NCBI GenBank assembly: GCA_023957995.1
Contig: JAMLGK010000013.1
Location: forward strand, 35,609 to 99,608
DNA length: 64,000 nt
Origin: Microthrixaceae bacterium
GTDB taxonomy: Bacteria > Actinomycetota > Acidimicrobiia > Acidimicrobiales > Microtrichaceae
Direction: 5' to 3'
The position numbers and the translations under genes were made by a program. Of the stretch, positions 15,016-23,329 are shown in pieces. The notes below the pieces were generated by a model. It did not search any database and was not told the DNA's origin. It saw only the letters and a program-made list of their open reading frames with translations. Position 1 is the first letter of the stretch; each line of letters opens with the position of its first letter.

Positions 15016-16775
15016 CGCCGCCCACCTCGACCCAACGCCTCGGCAACCTGCGAGACGGTCAGCCACGGCTGGGGGTACATCACCTTCGCCACCTGTGGGG
15101 CGAAGGCAGCCGAGGCTGCGATGACCTCGCCGGCCGGCCCGCAAGCGATCACCTCGCCCTCTGCCATCAACACCACGTCGTGTGCCCATTGCGCCACGAA
15201 CTCGACATCATGTGTCGCCACCAGCACCACCCGACCCCGGCCTGCAAGGTCGGTGAGGGTCGCACCGAGGCGCTCCTTCGCAAGGTGGTCGAGGCCCCTG
15301 GTCGGCTCATCGAGCAACACGACCGCCGGATCGGGTGCGAGCTGCACCGCCACGGCGAGCGCGAGCCTCTGCCCCTCTGACAGGTCCCTGGGGTTGGACT
15401 CAGGGGGAACCGGTCCCACGAGGTGCTCCAGCCAGGCCGCTGTCGTACCCGGATCCGCCCCGGACTCGCTGTCCGCGCGGCGGCACTCCGCGCCGACCGA
15501 GGTGAGGTAGAGCAGGTCGGTCGGGCTCTGGGGCACCAGCGTCACCAGCCGTCTCGCATCGCCCGGGGAGAGACCGCCCGGATCGACCCCGCCGAGGGCG
15601 ACCGACCCGGCCCGACGGCTTCCCGAACCCTGCAGTGCCCACAACAGCGACGACTTGCCCGATCCGTTGCGCCCCATCAGGGCATGGACCCGCCCCGGCG
15701 CGAGGCACAGGTCCACGTCGCTCACGGCGACAACCTCTCCGCGGACTCCGTGGGTGACCACGATCCCCGAAGCCTCCAGGTTCACTGCCGGACGGTTCAC
15801 GCCCGGACCGTCAACTCCCGAACCGTTCGTTCCCGGCGTGTCGACTCCCGTGCCGGCTCCGGTGAAGGTCTCCGGGGCCGGAGCGGTCGGACCGCCGGGC
15901 GCGACGCCGGCCAGCCGCTCGCGCAGGTCCCCCGCGGCCCGCCTCGCCTCGCGCACCGACAGCACCGGCTCGGCCCATCCGGCCACCCGACCGAGCTGCA
16001 TCACCGGAGGTGCCAGTTCACTGTGTGCCAGACGCTCCGCCACCCCACCTGCGCGCACGGTGCGCACGCCACCCGCTGGCAGCGGCCCGACCGGTTCGAT
16101 GGTCACTGCCATGTCCGCGTACTGCACCACCCGCTCGAGGCGGTGCTCGGCCATCACCACGGTCATGCCGAGGTCGTGCACGAGGCGCGTGACCGCGGCC
16201 AGCACCTCCTCGGCTGCGGTCGGGTCGAGCGCCGATGTCGGCTCGTCCAGAACCAGGATCCGGGGCTGCGCGGTGAGTGCCGCGCCGATCGCAACCCGCT
16301 GTTGCTGGCCACCCGAGAGATCTGCGAGTGCCCGCGAGCGCAACTCGGCCAGCCCGAGCAGGTCGAGCATCTCCTCGACCCGCTTGCGCATGGCATCCGC
16401 CGGCACCCCGAGTTGCTCCATCGAGTAGGCGAGCTCGTCCTCCACTACATCGGTGACGAATCCGGCCAGTGGGTCCTGGCCGACCACACCCACGACGTCG
16501 GCGAGGTCGCGCGGCTGGTGGTCCGAGGTGTGACGACCGCCGACGACAACCTCGCCGGCCAGGGTCCCCCCGGTGAAGTGCGGCACCAGTCCGTTGATGG
16601 CTCCGAGGAGCGTGGACTTGCCCGAGCCGGTGGATCCGACGACCACGCACAGCTCACCCTCGGGGATCTCGAGGTCGACACCGCTGAGCGTCGGTGTGTC
16701 ACTCCCGTCATAGGTGATCGTGACGTCGCGGAAGGAGATCGCACCCACCCCTGGCCCCGTGCCCGATCCGTTCAT
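15012..16775 (-). CDS. Fused double ATPase of an ECF transporter (EcfA-EcfA')
   Basis: The 587-residue protein contains two complete ABC ATPase domains in tandem. Domain 1 has Walker A GSTGSGKST (47-55), signature LSGGQQQRVAIG and Walker B ILVLDEPTSALD. Domain 2 has Walker A GRNGSGKSS (near 360), a variant signature LSEGQRLALAV and Walker B VVLLDEPTRGLD. A linker of roughly 100 residues rich in Gly, Pro and Thr joins them. It powers the ECF importer in place of the usual two separate EcfA subunits. ATG 16775 overlaps the EcfT stop as ATGA and the 3' end overlaps the S component as GTGA. Apparent upstream extensions are shadow of ecfT. Confidence 0.92.
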   Translation of the reverse strand: MNGSGTGPGVGAISFRDVTITYDGSDTPTLSGVDLEIPEGELCVVVGSTGSGKSTLLGAINGLVPHFTGGTLAGEVVVGGRHTSDHQPRDLADVVGVVGQDPLAGFVTDVVEDELAYSMEQLGVPADAMRKRVEEMLDLLGLAELRSRALADLSGGQQQRVAIGAALTAQPRILVLDEPTSALDPTAAEEVLAAVTRLVHDLGMTVVMAEHRLERVVQYADMAVTIEPVGPLPAGGVRTVRAGGVAERLAHSELAPPVMQLGRVAGWAEPVLSVREARRAAGDLRERLAGVAPGGPTAPAPETFTGAGTGVDTPGTNGSGVDGPGVNRPAVNLEASGIVVTHGVRGEVVAVSDVDLCLAPGRVHALMGRNGSGKSSLLWALQGSGSRRAGSVALGGVDPGGLSPGDARRLVTLVPQSPTDLLYLTSVGAECRRADSESGADPGTTAAWLEHLVGPVPPESNPRDLSEGQRLALAVAVQLAPDPAVVLLDEPTRGLDHLAKERLGATLTDLAGRGRVVLVATHDVEFVAQWAHDVVLMAEGEVIACGPAGEVIAASAAFAPQVAKVMYPQPWLTVSQVAEALGRGGRR

Positions 16776-17881
16776 GGGTGGGCCAACCGTCCGGCAGGCA
16801 GGGCGGTCTCGGGAAGCCTCGGGGCGAGAACCGCCGGGAGCGCGCCGAGGAGCACTGCGCACATCGCGATCGCCGGAGCGGTGGGCCAGCCGAGCTGTGA
16901 TGGCGAGGGGTTGATCGCCGCCGGGTCGTTTCCGGCCAACCAGAACACCGCTCCCGCCACGAGGACCCCACAGGTCGCGACCGCCGTCTCCGGCCACGAC
17001 CAGGGGTCCGGCCGGTAGCGGGTGATGTCGACGCGCCTCCCCGACAGCACGAGCCCAACTCCGGACAGGGCCAGCCCGGCCCCCAGCATCGGCGCTGCGA
17101 GCGCCCACCCCAGAGTGGCGTCGAGGCTCGCATAGGTGCCCACGCACAGGCAGCCCAGCCCGACGACCACCGACAGGGTGATCGCCCGATTGGTGGCCAC
17201 CGAGACCGCACGCGCCCGACCGTGGCCCCGCGAGTCCATGGCGGCGGCCAGCATCAGCGAACGGTCGAGGGCATCGGTTGCGACGGGCACCACGATGTCG
17301 CGCAGCACGTGCGTGCGCCGACCCACGTCACCGCGGAGCCGTCGCGCCCGGTTGACGCGCTGGGCGCTCACGACCAGCTGTGGGGCGACCGAGAGCGCCA
17401 CCGTGACCGCCACCGCCACCTCGTGGAGCGCTGGTGGCACCGAGGCCAGGAGGCGCTTCGGGTTGGCCAACACGTTCGCCGCTCCGATGCAGATGATCAG
17501 CGTGGCGAGCCGCAGGCCTTCCCGCACCGCTGACACAACGGCCTCTGCTGTGACCAAACCCCCGATCCTGATTCCTGCTGCGGCTTCGGGCAGCGGCAGC
17601 TCCGGCAGGGTGAACAGCTCGGTGGTGCCCGCGCCGGCGTCGAGGAGCACCCGGAACACCACCCGGACAGCGATGATGATCAGCGCCAGGTACAGGTAGT
17701 ACTTGAACCCGCGCGCCCACGGTGCGGACCCCCGACGGGCGGCGACGACGAGCGCCACGACCGCGAGGATCAGTGCGAGGAGCACCAGGTTGGTCGTTCG
17801 GCTGGCCGCGGTTGCCATGCCGAGCGCCCAGATCCACCAGGCACCCGGATGCAACATGCGCGGAATCGAGCGGGCTGTCAC
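16772..17881 (-). CDS. ecfT: ECF transporter transmembrane coupling protein EcfT (CbiQ family)
   Basis: This 369-residue membrane protein opens with MLHPGAWWIWALGMA, the typical EcfT start, and has several hydrophobic helices. It shows the cytoplasmic coupling region with VPVATDALDRSLMLAAAMDSRGHGRA, corresponding to the conserved Ala-Arg/Ser-Arg-Gly motif that contacts the ATPases. The C-terminal extension with four further hydrophobic segments makes it longer than most EcfT proteins (about 260 residues). It begins 23 bp after the DUF4430-like gene and overlaps the fused ATPase gene by 4 bp. Confidence 0.9.
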   Translation of the reverse strand: MTARSIPRMLHPGAWWIWALGMATAASRTTNLVLLALILAVVALVVAARRGSAPWARGFKYYLYLALIIIAVRVVFRVLLDAGAGTTELFTLPELPLPEAAAGIRIGGLVTAEAVVSAVREGLRLATLIICIGAANVLANPKRLLASVPPALHEVAVAVTVALSVAPQLVVSAQRVNRARRLRGDVGRRTHVLRDIVVPVATDALDRSLMLAAAMDSRGHGRARAVSVATNRAITLSVVVGLGCLCVGTYASLDATLGWALAAPMLGAGLALSGVGLVLSGRRVDITRYRPDPWSWPETAVATCGVLVAGAVFWLAGNDPAAINPSPSQLGWPTAPAIAMCAVLLGALPAVLAPRLPETALPAGRLAHP

Positions 17882-17904
17882 CGTCGCACCCGTGATCCCA
17901 CCGC

Positions 17905-18963
17905 TCAGCCCGTCGGGTCGATGCCGTCGCCGGACACGCCGTCGCCGGACACGCCCTCGATGCTCAGCGCGTCGGCCGACACCCTGAAGCGTCTGCGGTT
18001 CACGACCACTGCCCCGGCCGCCACCGCAGCCACAGTGCCGAGGGCCAGGGCCGTACCGAGCGGGCCACCGGGGCCGCTTCGACCACTGTCGGCCAGTGTG
18101 ACCGTCGAGAGGGCTTCCTCACTGTCACCCTCGCTGTCACCGTCGTCCCCGTCGGGAGCGGTGCCATCGGAGCTGTGCTCACCGTCGGTCGGCTCGGTGG
18201 AGCTGGTGGTCGTATCCGCACCGGCGACCGCAGAGGTGCTCGGCGCGGTGGTGGTCTGGGATGTGACCGTGGGCGTTGTCGTCGTCGCGCCCGGTGCAGC
18301 GGGCTGCCCGCCCCCCGGGGCGACGCCGGTGCCGGGATCGACGCCGGGCCCCGCCGGCGCGGGCGCCGCCTGTCGTGGAGTGGTACCGGGCGCGACGCTC
18401 GAGCGCGGCACCGTGGCCCTCGGTGCGGCCGTGGTGGCCGTGGTGGCGGCGTCACAGTCCACACCGGTGCTTCCACCACCCGCCACCGGGGTGAACGTGG
18501 AGCTCCTCGGCGCAGCGGTGCCACCTGCACCTGAGCCGCGGACGAAGGACCAGCCCTCGACCGTGCCGGGCTGGGGATCACGGCCACTCATGCCCGCACT
18601 GCTGTAGCACCAGTCCTTGCCCCGGTCAGCGATCCAGTACGACCAGTAGGCGGTCGCAGGAGGCGGCATGATGCAGAGGTCCAGGGACTCGTCGGGCTGA
18701 CCGTCGATCCGGCACAGGAAACTGGGCGAACGACTCGCCCCTTGCACGTCGAAATCAGCGCCGACGAGGGCGGCATAGCCGGTGCTCGGATCGCCCGGCG
18801 CACAGCCGACCTCGACGCCACCACCGAAGGCACCGAAGTCGACCACCACGGTCACGCCAGATGCCCCCGGACATGGTCCCGGAGCTGCTCCCGCCTGGGG
18901 AGCGGCGAAGAGAACTCCCAACGACCCCGCGAGCACTCCGGCGACTGCTATGACCGTCCGCAT
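17905..18963 (-). CDS. Secreted DUF4430-like protein with a C-terminal membrane anchor
   Basis: The 352-residue protein has a cleavable signal peptide (about 1-26) and a DUF4430-like beta domain (about 30-145). The domain holds CPGASGVTVVVDF, FLCRIDGQP and YWSYWIADRGKDWCYSSAG. A Thr/Pro/Gly-rich spacer of about 130 residues follows, then one transmembrane helix near 300-318 with a RRRFRVS stop-transfer. The domain is therefore held outside the membrane on a stalk. ATG 18963 shares its A with the stop of the upstream toroid gene (TGATG), so the two are translated together. In human transcobalamin the matching alpha and beta domains sit on one chain and clamp B12; here they are two proteins. 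B12 capture is inference from the fold family and riboswitch. Confidence 0.8.
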   Translation of the reverse strand: MRTVIAVAGVLAGSLGVLFAAPQAGAAPGPCPGASGVTVVVDFGAFGGGVEVGCAPGDPSTGYAALVGADFDVQGASRSPSFLCRIDGQPDESLDLCIMPPPATAYWSYWIADRGKDWCYSSAGMSGRDPQPGTVEGWSFVRGSGAGGTAAPRSSTFTPVAGGGSTGVDCDAATTATTAAPRATVPRSSVAPGTTPRQAAPAPAGPGVDPGTGVAPGGGQPAAPGATTTTPTVTSQTTTAPSTSAVAGADTTTSSTEPTDGEHSSDGTAPDGDDGDSEGDSEEALSTVTLADSGRSGPGGPLGTALALGTVAAVAAGAVVVNRRRFRVSADALSIEGVSGDGVSGDGIDPTG

Positions 18964-20261
18964 CAACCGGTCACCGAGAGCGCAGCACCTCCGGAGACCT
19001 GCGAGGTGGTCACCTGTTCGCCAGCCACCTGCGGGACGCCGCCCGCAGCGGTGGTCCCGCCTGGTGTGGTGTCGTCCGGTGTGGGCACCGCTGTCGTGGT
19101 CGTCGTGCCGGTCGGATCGGTCGAGGGTTCATCGACGATGTCGACGAACAACGCGGCTCCCAGACCCAACACCGCCTGGGAGGTGGCCCGGCGCCACTGG
19201 TCGCGTCCGGCATCGGCGATGCCCGACTCCAGCGCGGCGGCTCGCCCCGCAGGGTCATAGGCGACAGCACCTCGGTCGGCCTCGGCCGGCGTGCCCACGG
19301 ATTCCGATCCCAGCTGCAGCTGACCGGTGATCCAGGCGGTGGCGGAATCAGCAGCCGCGGTACGGCCCACCGCCCGCAGGGTCTGGGCGATCAGCCCGGT
19401 GCTGTTGGCATTCGGGGCCTCGGTGTACTTGCCTCCGCCGAAGGAGCCATCGGGCTCCTGGCGTGCGACCAGCCATTCCACCGCGTCGGACACAACGGTC
19501 TCGAGCTGTTCGTCCCGGTCGAGACCGAGCAGCACCTGTACCGCCAGGGCCGTGGCGTCGGGATCGGCCTCGGAGTCATCGGTGCAGCCGGAAGCGTCGT
19601 CGTAGACCAGCCGGAACCCGCCACCGGGGCACTGCTGGGCCGCGAGGAACGACACGGCCTCCCGGGGCACACCGTCAGCGGTGTGTGCGAGGGCCATCAT
19701 CGCCCACGACTGGGACAGGGCGAGGCTGTAGTCGGGCCCGTACGGGTTGCGGTCGGAGAACCGACCCGCCTGGTCGCCGGTGGGATTCATCAGCGAGCGC
19801 ATCTCAGCTTCCAGGTCGACTCCGCCCACATCGTCGGTTTCGAGACCGGCGCCGATGGCCACCAGGTAGACCTTGGCGAGCGCTCCTGAGATTCGCACAC
19901 CGGCGAATTCCGGACCCTGGTCATCCCAGGTGGAATAGGAGCCGAGATTGTCCAGGAGTTTCTGCGCCTGGGCCCGGGTAGCGGGTTCCGCACCACGACC
20001 GGTGGCGATCCGGGCGAGGGCGAAGTCACCCATGAGACCCCAGTCGGTCGTGCCCGGCATGAATCCCGGCAACTCACCGGAGTTGGCGGCCAGTTCCGCG
20101 TCCAGCCATGCCACGGCACCCTCGGCCGCCGCGCTGGAGTCGTCCGCACCAACGGCGGCGGGGCCGACGAGGAGAACTGCGAGCACGGCCACGAGGGACG
20201 CTCTCATCACCCGCCGCGGTGCAGACCGGCGGTTGGATCGGTGGTCGGTGGCTCTGGTCAT
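18963..20261 (-). CDS. Secreted alpha/alpha-toroid protein (transcobalamin alpha-domain-like)
   Basis: This 432-residue protein has a signal peptide (SLVAVLAVLLVGPAAVGA, cleavage near 39). A region of helical repeats of the prenyltransferase/terpene-cyclase/intrinsic-factor type follows: SLALSQSWAMMALAHTADGVPREAVSFLAAQQCPGGGF, then ATALAVQVLLGLD and EWLVARQEPDGSFGG, then NANSTGLIAQTLRAVG. The QxxxGGF/QxPDGSFGG turns are typical of this toroid. A Thr-rich tail ends the protein. There is no Asp-rich catalytic motif of terpene cyclases that I can see, and it is secreted, so a binding role fits better. ATG 20261 has a GGGAGG site 5 bp upstream; longer frames run back into the riboswitch. It is first in the five-gene operon down to 14179. 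Confidence 0.82.
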   Translation of the reverse strand: MTRATDHRSNRRSAPRRVMRASLVAVLAVLLVGPAAVGADDSSAAAEGAVAWLDAELAANSGELPGFMPGTTDWGLMGDFALARIATGRGAEPATRAQAQKLLDNLGSYSTWDDQGPEFAGVRISGALAKVYLVAIGAGLETDDVGGVDLEAEMRSLMNPTGDQAGRFSDRNPYGPDYSLALSQSWAMMALAHTADGVPREAVSFLAAQQCPGGGFRLVYDDASGCTDDSEADPDATALAVQVLLGLDRDEQLETVVSDAVEWLVARQEPDGSFGGGKYTEAPNANSTGLIAQTLRAVGRTAAADSATAWITGQLQLGSESVGTPAEADRGAVAYDPAGRAAALESGIADAGRDQWRRATSQAVLGLGAALFVDIVDEPSTDPTGTTTTTAVPTPDDTTPGGTTAAGGVPQVAGEQVTTSQVSGGAALSVTG

Positions 20262-20306
20262 GGTTCCTCCCGGTGTCGTGACCCGGGGGAACCGCAAGCC
20301 GGTTCC
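20262..20306 (-). promoter_or_regulatory. Mutually exclusive RBS hairpins of riboswitch 2
   Basis: On the minus strand GGTTCC (20293-20288) pairs with GGAACC (20267-20262), and CCCGG (20287-20283) pairs with CCGGG (20273-20269). This hides the GGGAGG ribosome binding site. The same GGTTCC can instead pair with GGAACCG at 20306-20300 (7-bp stem, 5-base loop). The two folds share 20288-20293 and cannot coexist, as expected for a sequestor/antisequestor expression platform acting on translation. Confidence 0.7.
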
Positions 20307-20348
20307 TGCGGGCTCCGACGTCCGCTTTCCGCGGCGGACGGTCTCGAA

Positions 20349-20474
20349 GCATCTGTCACCCGTGTCGGTGCTCCGGCTCGCACGACTGATCAGGGTGACC
20401 ACCTGGGTGGCCGTCGTGCCTACGGTTGCGGGACAGCGTCGGATTCCGACCGACTTCCCCAACAAGGGAGATGC
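20349..20474 (-). promoter_or_regulatory. Cobalamin riboswitch 2
   Basis: The minus strand has GGGGAAGTCGGTCGGAATCC, then CTGTCCCGCAACCGTAGG and finally AGTCGTGCGAGCCGGAGCACC, the conserved blocks of the B12 aptamer in order. A six-bp closing pair GCATCT (20474-20469) with AGATGC (20354-20349) bounds it; ends are approximate. The stretch between closing stem and the GGGGAAG block is only about 12 nt, much shorter than in riboswitch 1. It leads the toroid-DUF4430-EcfT-EcfA-EcfS operon. Confidence 0.88.
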
Positions 20475-20570
20475 AAGTTCTGAATGTGTCAGTTGCCCGC
20501 CGTTGCGGACCTGCCCATCTGAGCACCCTTGCGCATGACTCGCAAGCTCCAGTGGGTATGGTGACTCGCC

Positions 20571-21041
20571 ATGGCTGACGAGCACGTCCTCTCACAGGCC
20601 GCGTACGACCGACTCGTCGCGGAACTCGAAGAACTCCGGACCAAGGGCCGTATCGAGCTCGCGGACCGCATCGAACGCGCCCGCGAGCACGGCGACCTCA
20701 AGGAGAACGCGGAGTACCACGCGGCCAAGGACGACAAGGCGAAGATGGAGACCCGGATCGCCCACATCGCCGACAAGATCGACAAGGCCGTGATAGTCGA
20801 GGCCGAGGGCTCCGACCAGGTGATGGTCGGAAGCGTCGTGACGATCCGCTACGAGGGCGACGACCCCGACGAGACCGAGAAGTACCTGGTCGGCTCGATC
20901 GAGGAACGCCACGACGACCTGCACGTGGTGTCTCCGACCTCTCCGATGGGCGAGGCCCTCCTGGGCCACGCCGCCGGCGACACGGTCACCTACGACGCCC
21001 CCGCCGGCCCTCTGAGCATCGAGGTGGTCGAGGTCTCCTGA
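20571..21041 (+). CDS. greA: Transcription elongation factor GreA
   Basis: This 156-residue factor inserts into the secondary channel of stalled RNA polymerase and triggers transcript cleavage. The N-terminal coiled coil (residues 6-75) has the acidic tip DLKENAEYHAAKDDK. The C-terminal FKBP-like domain contains SPMGEALLGHAAGDTV, the standard GreA ending. It diverges from the B12-regulated toroid gene; nothing links the two functionally. Confidence 0.96.
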   Translation: MADEHVLSQAAYDRLVAELEELRTKGRIELADRIERAREHGDLKENAEYHAAKDDKAKMETRIAHIADKIDKAVIVEAEGSDQVMVGSVVTIRYEGDDPDETEKYLVGSIEERHDDLHVVSPTSPMGEALLGHAAGDTVTYDAPAGPLSIEVVEVS

Positions 21042-21155
21042 GAGCCACCCCGGGATCTCCCGGCGAACCCCATTGTGACATTCGCCACAGCTGGTTCGTC
21101 GTGATCGCCTAGTGTGGTGACCGGTCGCACACGGGACCACGACGAGGAGAGACAC

Positions 21156-21530
21156 ATGCTCAAGGGTTTCAAGGAGTTCCTGACCAGGGGCAACGCGGTC
21201 GACCTGGCGGTCGGCGTCGTGATCGGTGCTGCGTTCGGCACGGTCATCACTGCGATCGTGGACGGTCTGATCGATCCGATCGTCGGAGCCATCCTGCCCG
21301 GCGATGTCGACAACCTCAGTCTGAAGGTGTTCGAGATCGGCGGTGCGGAGATCGCCTGGGGCCTGATCCTCTCAGCGCTCATCACATTCGTGGCGACCGC
21401 GTTCGCCATCTACTTCTTCGTCGTGATGCCGATGAATGCATGGGCCGCACGCCGCAAGGACGATGCCGACGAGGAGCCCACCAACGAGGAGAAGATCGTC
21501 ACCCTCCTCGAACAGATCGCCTCCAAGTAG
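21156..21530 (+). CDS. mscL: Large-conductance mechanosensitive channel MscL
   Basis: This 124-residue channel subunit releases solutes on hypo-osmotic shock. It begins LKGFKEFLTRGNAVDLAVGVVIGAAFG, the conserved N-terminal helix and pore-lining TM1. TM2 is near 70-95, and a charged cytoplasmic helix ends in EEKIVTLLEQIAS. ATG 21156 follows a strong GAGGAGAG site, so the upstream in-frame GTG at 21114 is not used. Confidence 0.96.
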   Translation: MLKGFKEFLTRGNAVDLAVGVVIGAAFGTVITAIVDGLIDPIVGAILPGDVDNLSLKVFEIGGAEIAWGLILSALITFVATAFAIYFFVVMPMNAWAARRKDDADEEPTNEEKIVTLLEQIASK

Positions 21531-21557
21531 CTCGTCCGGGTCGGTCCGGACCCGCAC

Positions 21558-23150
21558 TCATGTGCTCGGCGCGGCGGTGAGCACCACCGGTACGCCCAGA
21601 CGGTCCGCCAGCATCCCCGCCCGATCGTTCGCACTGAACAACTCGAGATCGAGGTCACGTTCGGTGGCCGGGTGCAACTGGAGTTCCAGCACGTCACCCG
21701 TTCCGGAATCCCCTGACCTCTGCGGGTCCCCGGGCCGTCCGACCAGCGAGACGCTGCTGACCCCTCCGTCGTGGTTCCGGTCCAACGCGATCGCCACCCT
21801 CAGCAGCGCAGCCATCGAACGGACCCGCTCGCGGTCTTCCTCGCCCAGCGCGGCGAACTCCGGGTGCTTCGACTCCGACGGCTGACTCTTGCGGTGGTAG
21901 CGGGCGGTCTGCGCGATCAGCTCCTTTTCGTTGTCGGTGAAACCCGTGAGGTGCTCCGAGTTGCGGATCACGTAGTAGCTGTGCTTGTGGTGTGCGCTGT
22001 GCGAGATGAACAGGCCCGTGTTGGCGAGCAGCGCAGCGGCCTCGAGCAGCTCCCTGTCCGCATTGCCCAGGCCGAGCCGAGCGCCGAGCAGATCGAACAG
22101 CTCCAGGGCATGGCGTGCGACCCTCAGAGCGTGACGCGGATCCTCGTCGCAGACCTCGAGCAGGTGCATGACCGATGCGCGACGGAGATCTGACAGATGC
22201 CGCATTGCGGTCGACGAACGCCGGCGGGCGAAGGCGTCGAGAAGCACGCCCTCGCGCAGCGCGTAGTCCGAGAACGTGAGCGACTCCACACCGAAGGCCT
22301 CACAGACCCCCTCGAGCACCAGCGCTCCGCCCAGCAGGATGTCCGAACGGGAGCGATCGATGCCCGGCAACTCGGAGCGCTCTTCGACCGTGCGCGCCTC
22401 GATGAGGTCCGAGACCACCTTCTTCAGCGCCTTGCGGGTGAGAACCTGACCGGTCATCTCGGACGGAGCGCTGTCCCCCTTGCGGGCGATCGACATCCTG
22501 AAGAGGGTCTCGGCGGTACCCGAACACGCCACCGCCACCTCGTGGACGAACGGCTCCGCCTCGTGGGCGGCGGCTGCGAGCCGCGCCCGGATGAAGTTCC
22601 GGCACCGCTGGACGTCCTGGTCTCCGACCCGCGCCTCGGCGAAGAATGCCCGGGTCATGCGGATCGAACCGAGCTTGTGGGATCGGGCGAAGAGGACCTC
22701 GGTTCCGAGTCCGATCAGCACCTCGGTACTTCCGCCGCCCACGTCGACCAACAACAGCGGCCGGTCGTAGAGCGGCAGGGCCTGGAGCACCCCGAGCTGG
22801 ATCAGTCGAGCCTCCTCGATGCCCGAGATCACGTTGACGGTCACGCCCGCCTCCTCGAGCGCCCGTCGCGTGAACTCCGCTGCGTTGGTGGCCTCGCGAA
22901 CCGCAGAGGTGGCAACCGCGAACACTTCGGCGTCGAGCCCGTTGGCGATGTCGGCACACCGTCCCAGCGCAGCGACGCCGCGGTCCATCGCATCGGAGGA
23001 GAGCTCCTTCATGTCGCCGACCCCGGAGCCCAGGCGGACCACCTCCTTGTGCTTCGTGAGCACCTCGAACCGTCCCGATGGGGCCGAACGAGCAACCACC
23101 ATGTGGACCGAGTTCGTGCCGACGTCGATCGCGGCCACCACCTCGGGCAT
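21558..23150 (-). CDS. ppx: Exopolyphosphatase / pppGpp phosphohydrolase (Ppx/GppA) with HD domain
   Basis: This ASKHA-fold phosphatase hydrolyses polyphosphate or pppGpp. It starts VVAAIDVGTNSVHMVVA (phosphate-1 loop). VISGIEEARL and LLLVDVGGGSTEVLIG complete the active site, and the C-terminal HD-like helical domain has the ISHSAHHKHSYYVI segment. From ATG 23150 the length is 530, the long form of the family. A GGGAG site lies about 11 bp upstream; a leaderless GTG at 23246 would add 32 residues. Polyphosphate versus pppGpp preference cannot be decided from sequence. Confidence 0.93.
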   Translation of the reverse strand: MPEVVAAIDVGTNSVHMVVARSAPSGRFEVLTKHKEVVRLGSGVGDMKELSSDAMDRGVAALGRCADIANGLDAEVFAVATSAVREATNAAEFTRRALEEAGVTVNVISGIEEARLIQLGVLQALPLYDRPLLLVDVGGGSTEVLIGLGTEVLFARSHKLGSIRMTRAFFAEARVGDQDVQRCRNFIRARLAAAAHEAEPFVHEVAVACSGTAETLFRMSIARKGDSAPSEMTGQVLTRKALKKVVSDLIEARTVEERSELPGIDRSRSDILLGGALVLEGVCEAFGVESLTFSDYALREGVLLDAFARRRSSTAMRHLSDLRRASVMHLLEVCDEDPRHALRVARHALELFDLLGARLGLGNADRELLEAAALLANTGLFISHSAHHKHSYYVIRNSEHLTGFTDNEKELIAQTARYHRKSQPSESKHPEFAALGEEDRERVRSMAALLRVAIALDRNHDGGVSSVSLVGRPGDPQRSGDSGTGDVLELQLHPATERDLDLELFSANDRAGMLADRLGVPVVLTAAPST

Positions 23151-23329
23151 GTCGGAACTGACTCCCGATTCGCGGTCGGGTCGCTCCGGCAGCTTCCCGG
23201 TCGACTTCGATCTGGTGGGTCCGGCCGAGCCGCTGGGGTGCACCACCTAACCCTAGGAGTGGCCGGGCGGACCGACACGAATTGGCCGATGTGGAACCCT
23301 GGTCCTCCCGGCGTGGCAGCATCTGCTGG

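Noticed and set aside
20274..20585. N-terminal extension of the toroid protein
   Set aside because: It would translate the riboswitch; the ATG at 20261 has a strong ribosome site and signal peptide.
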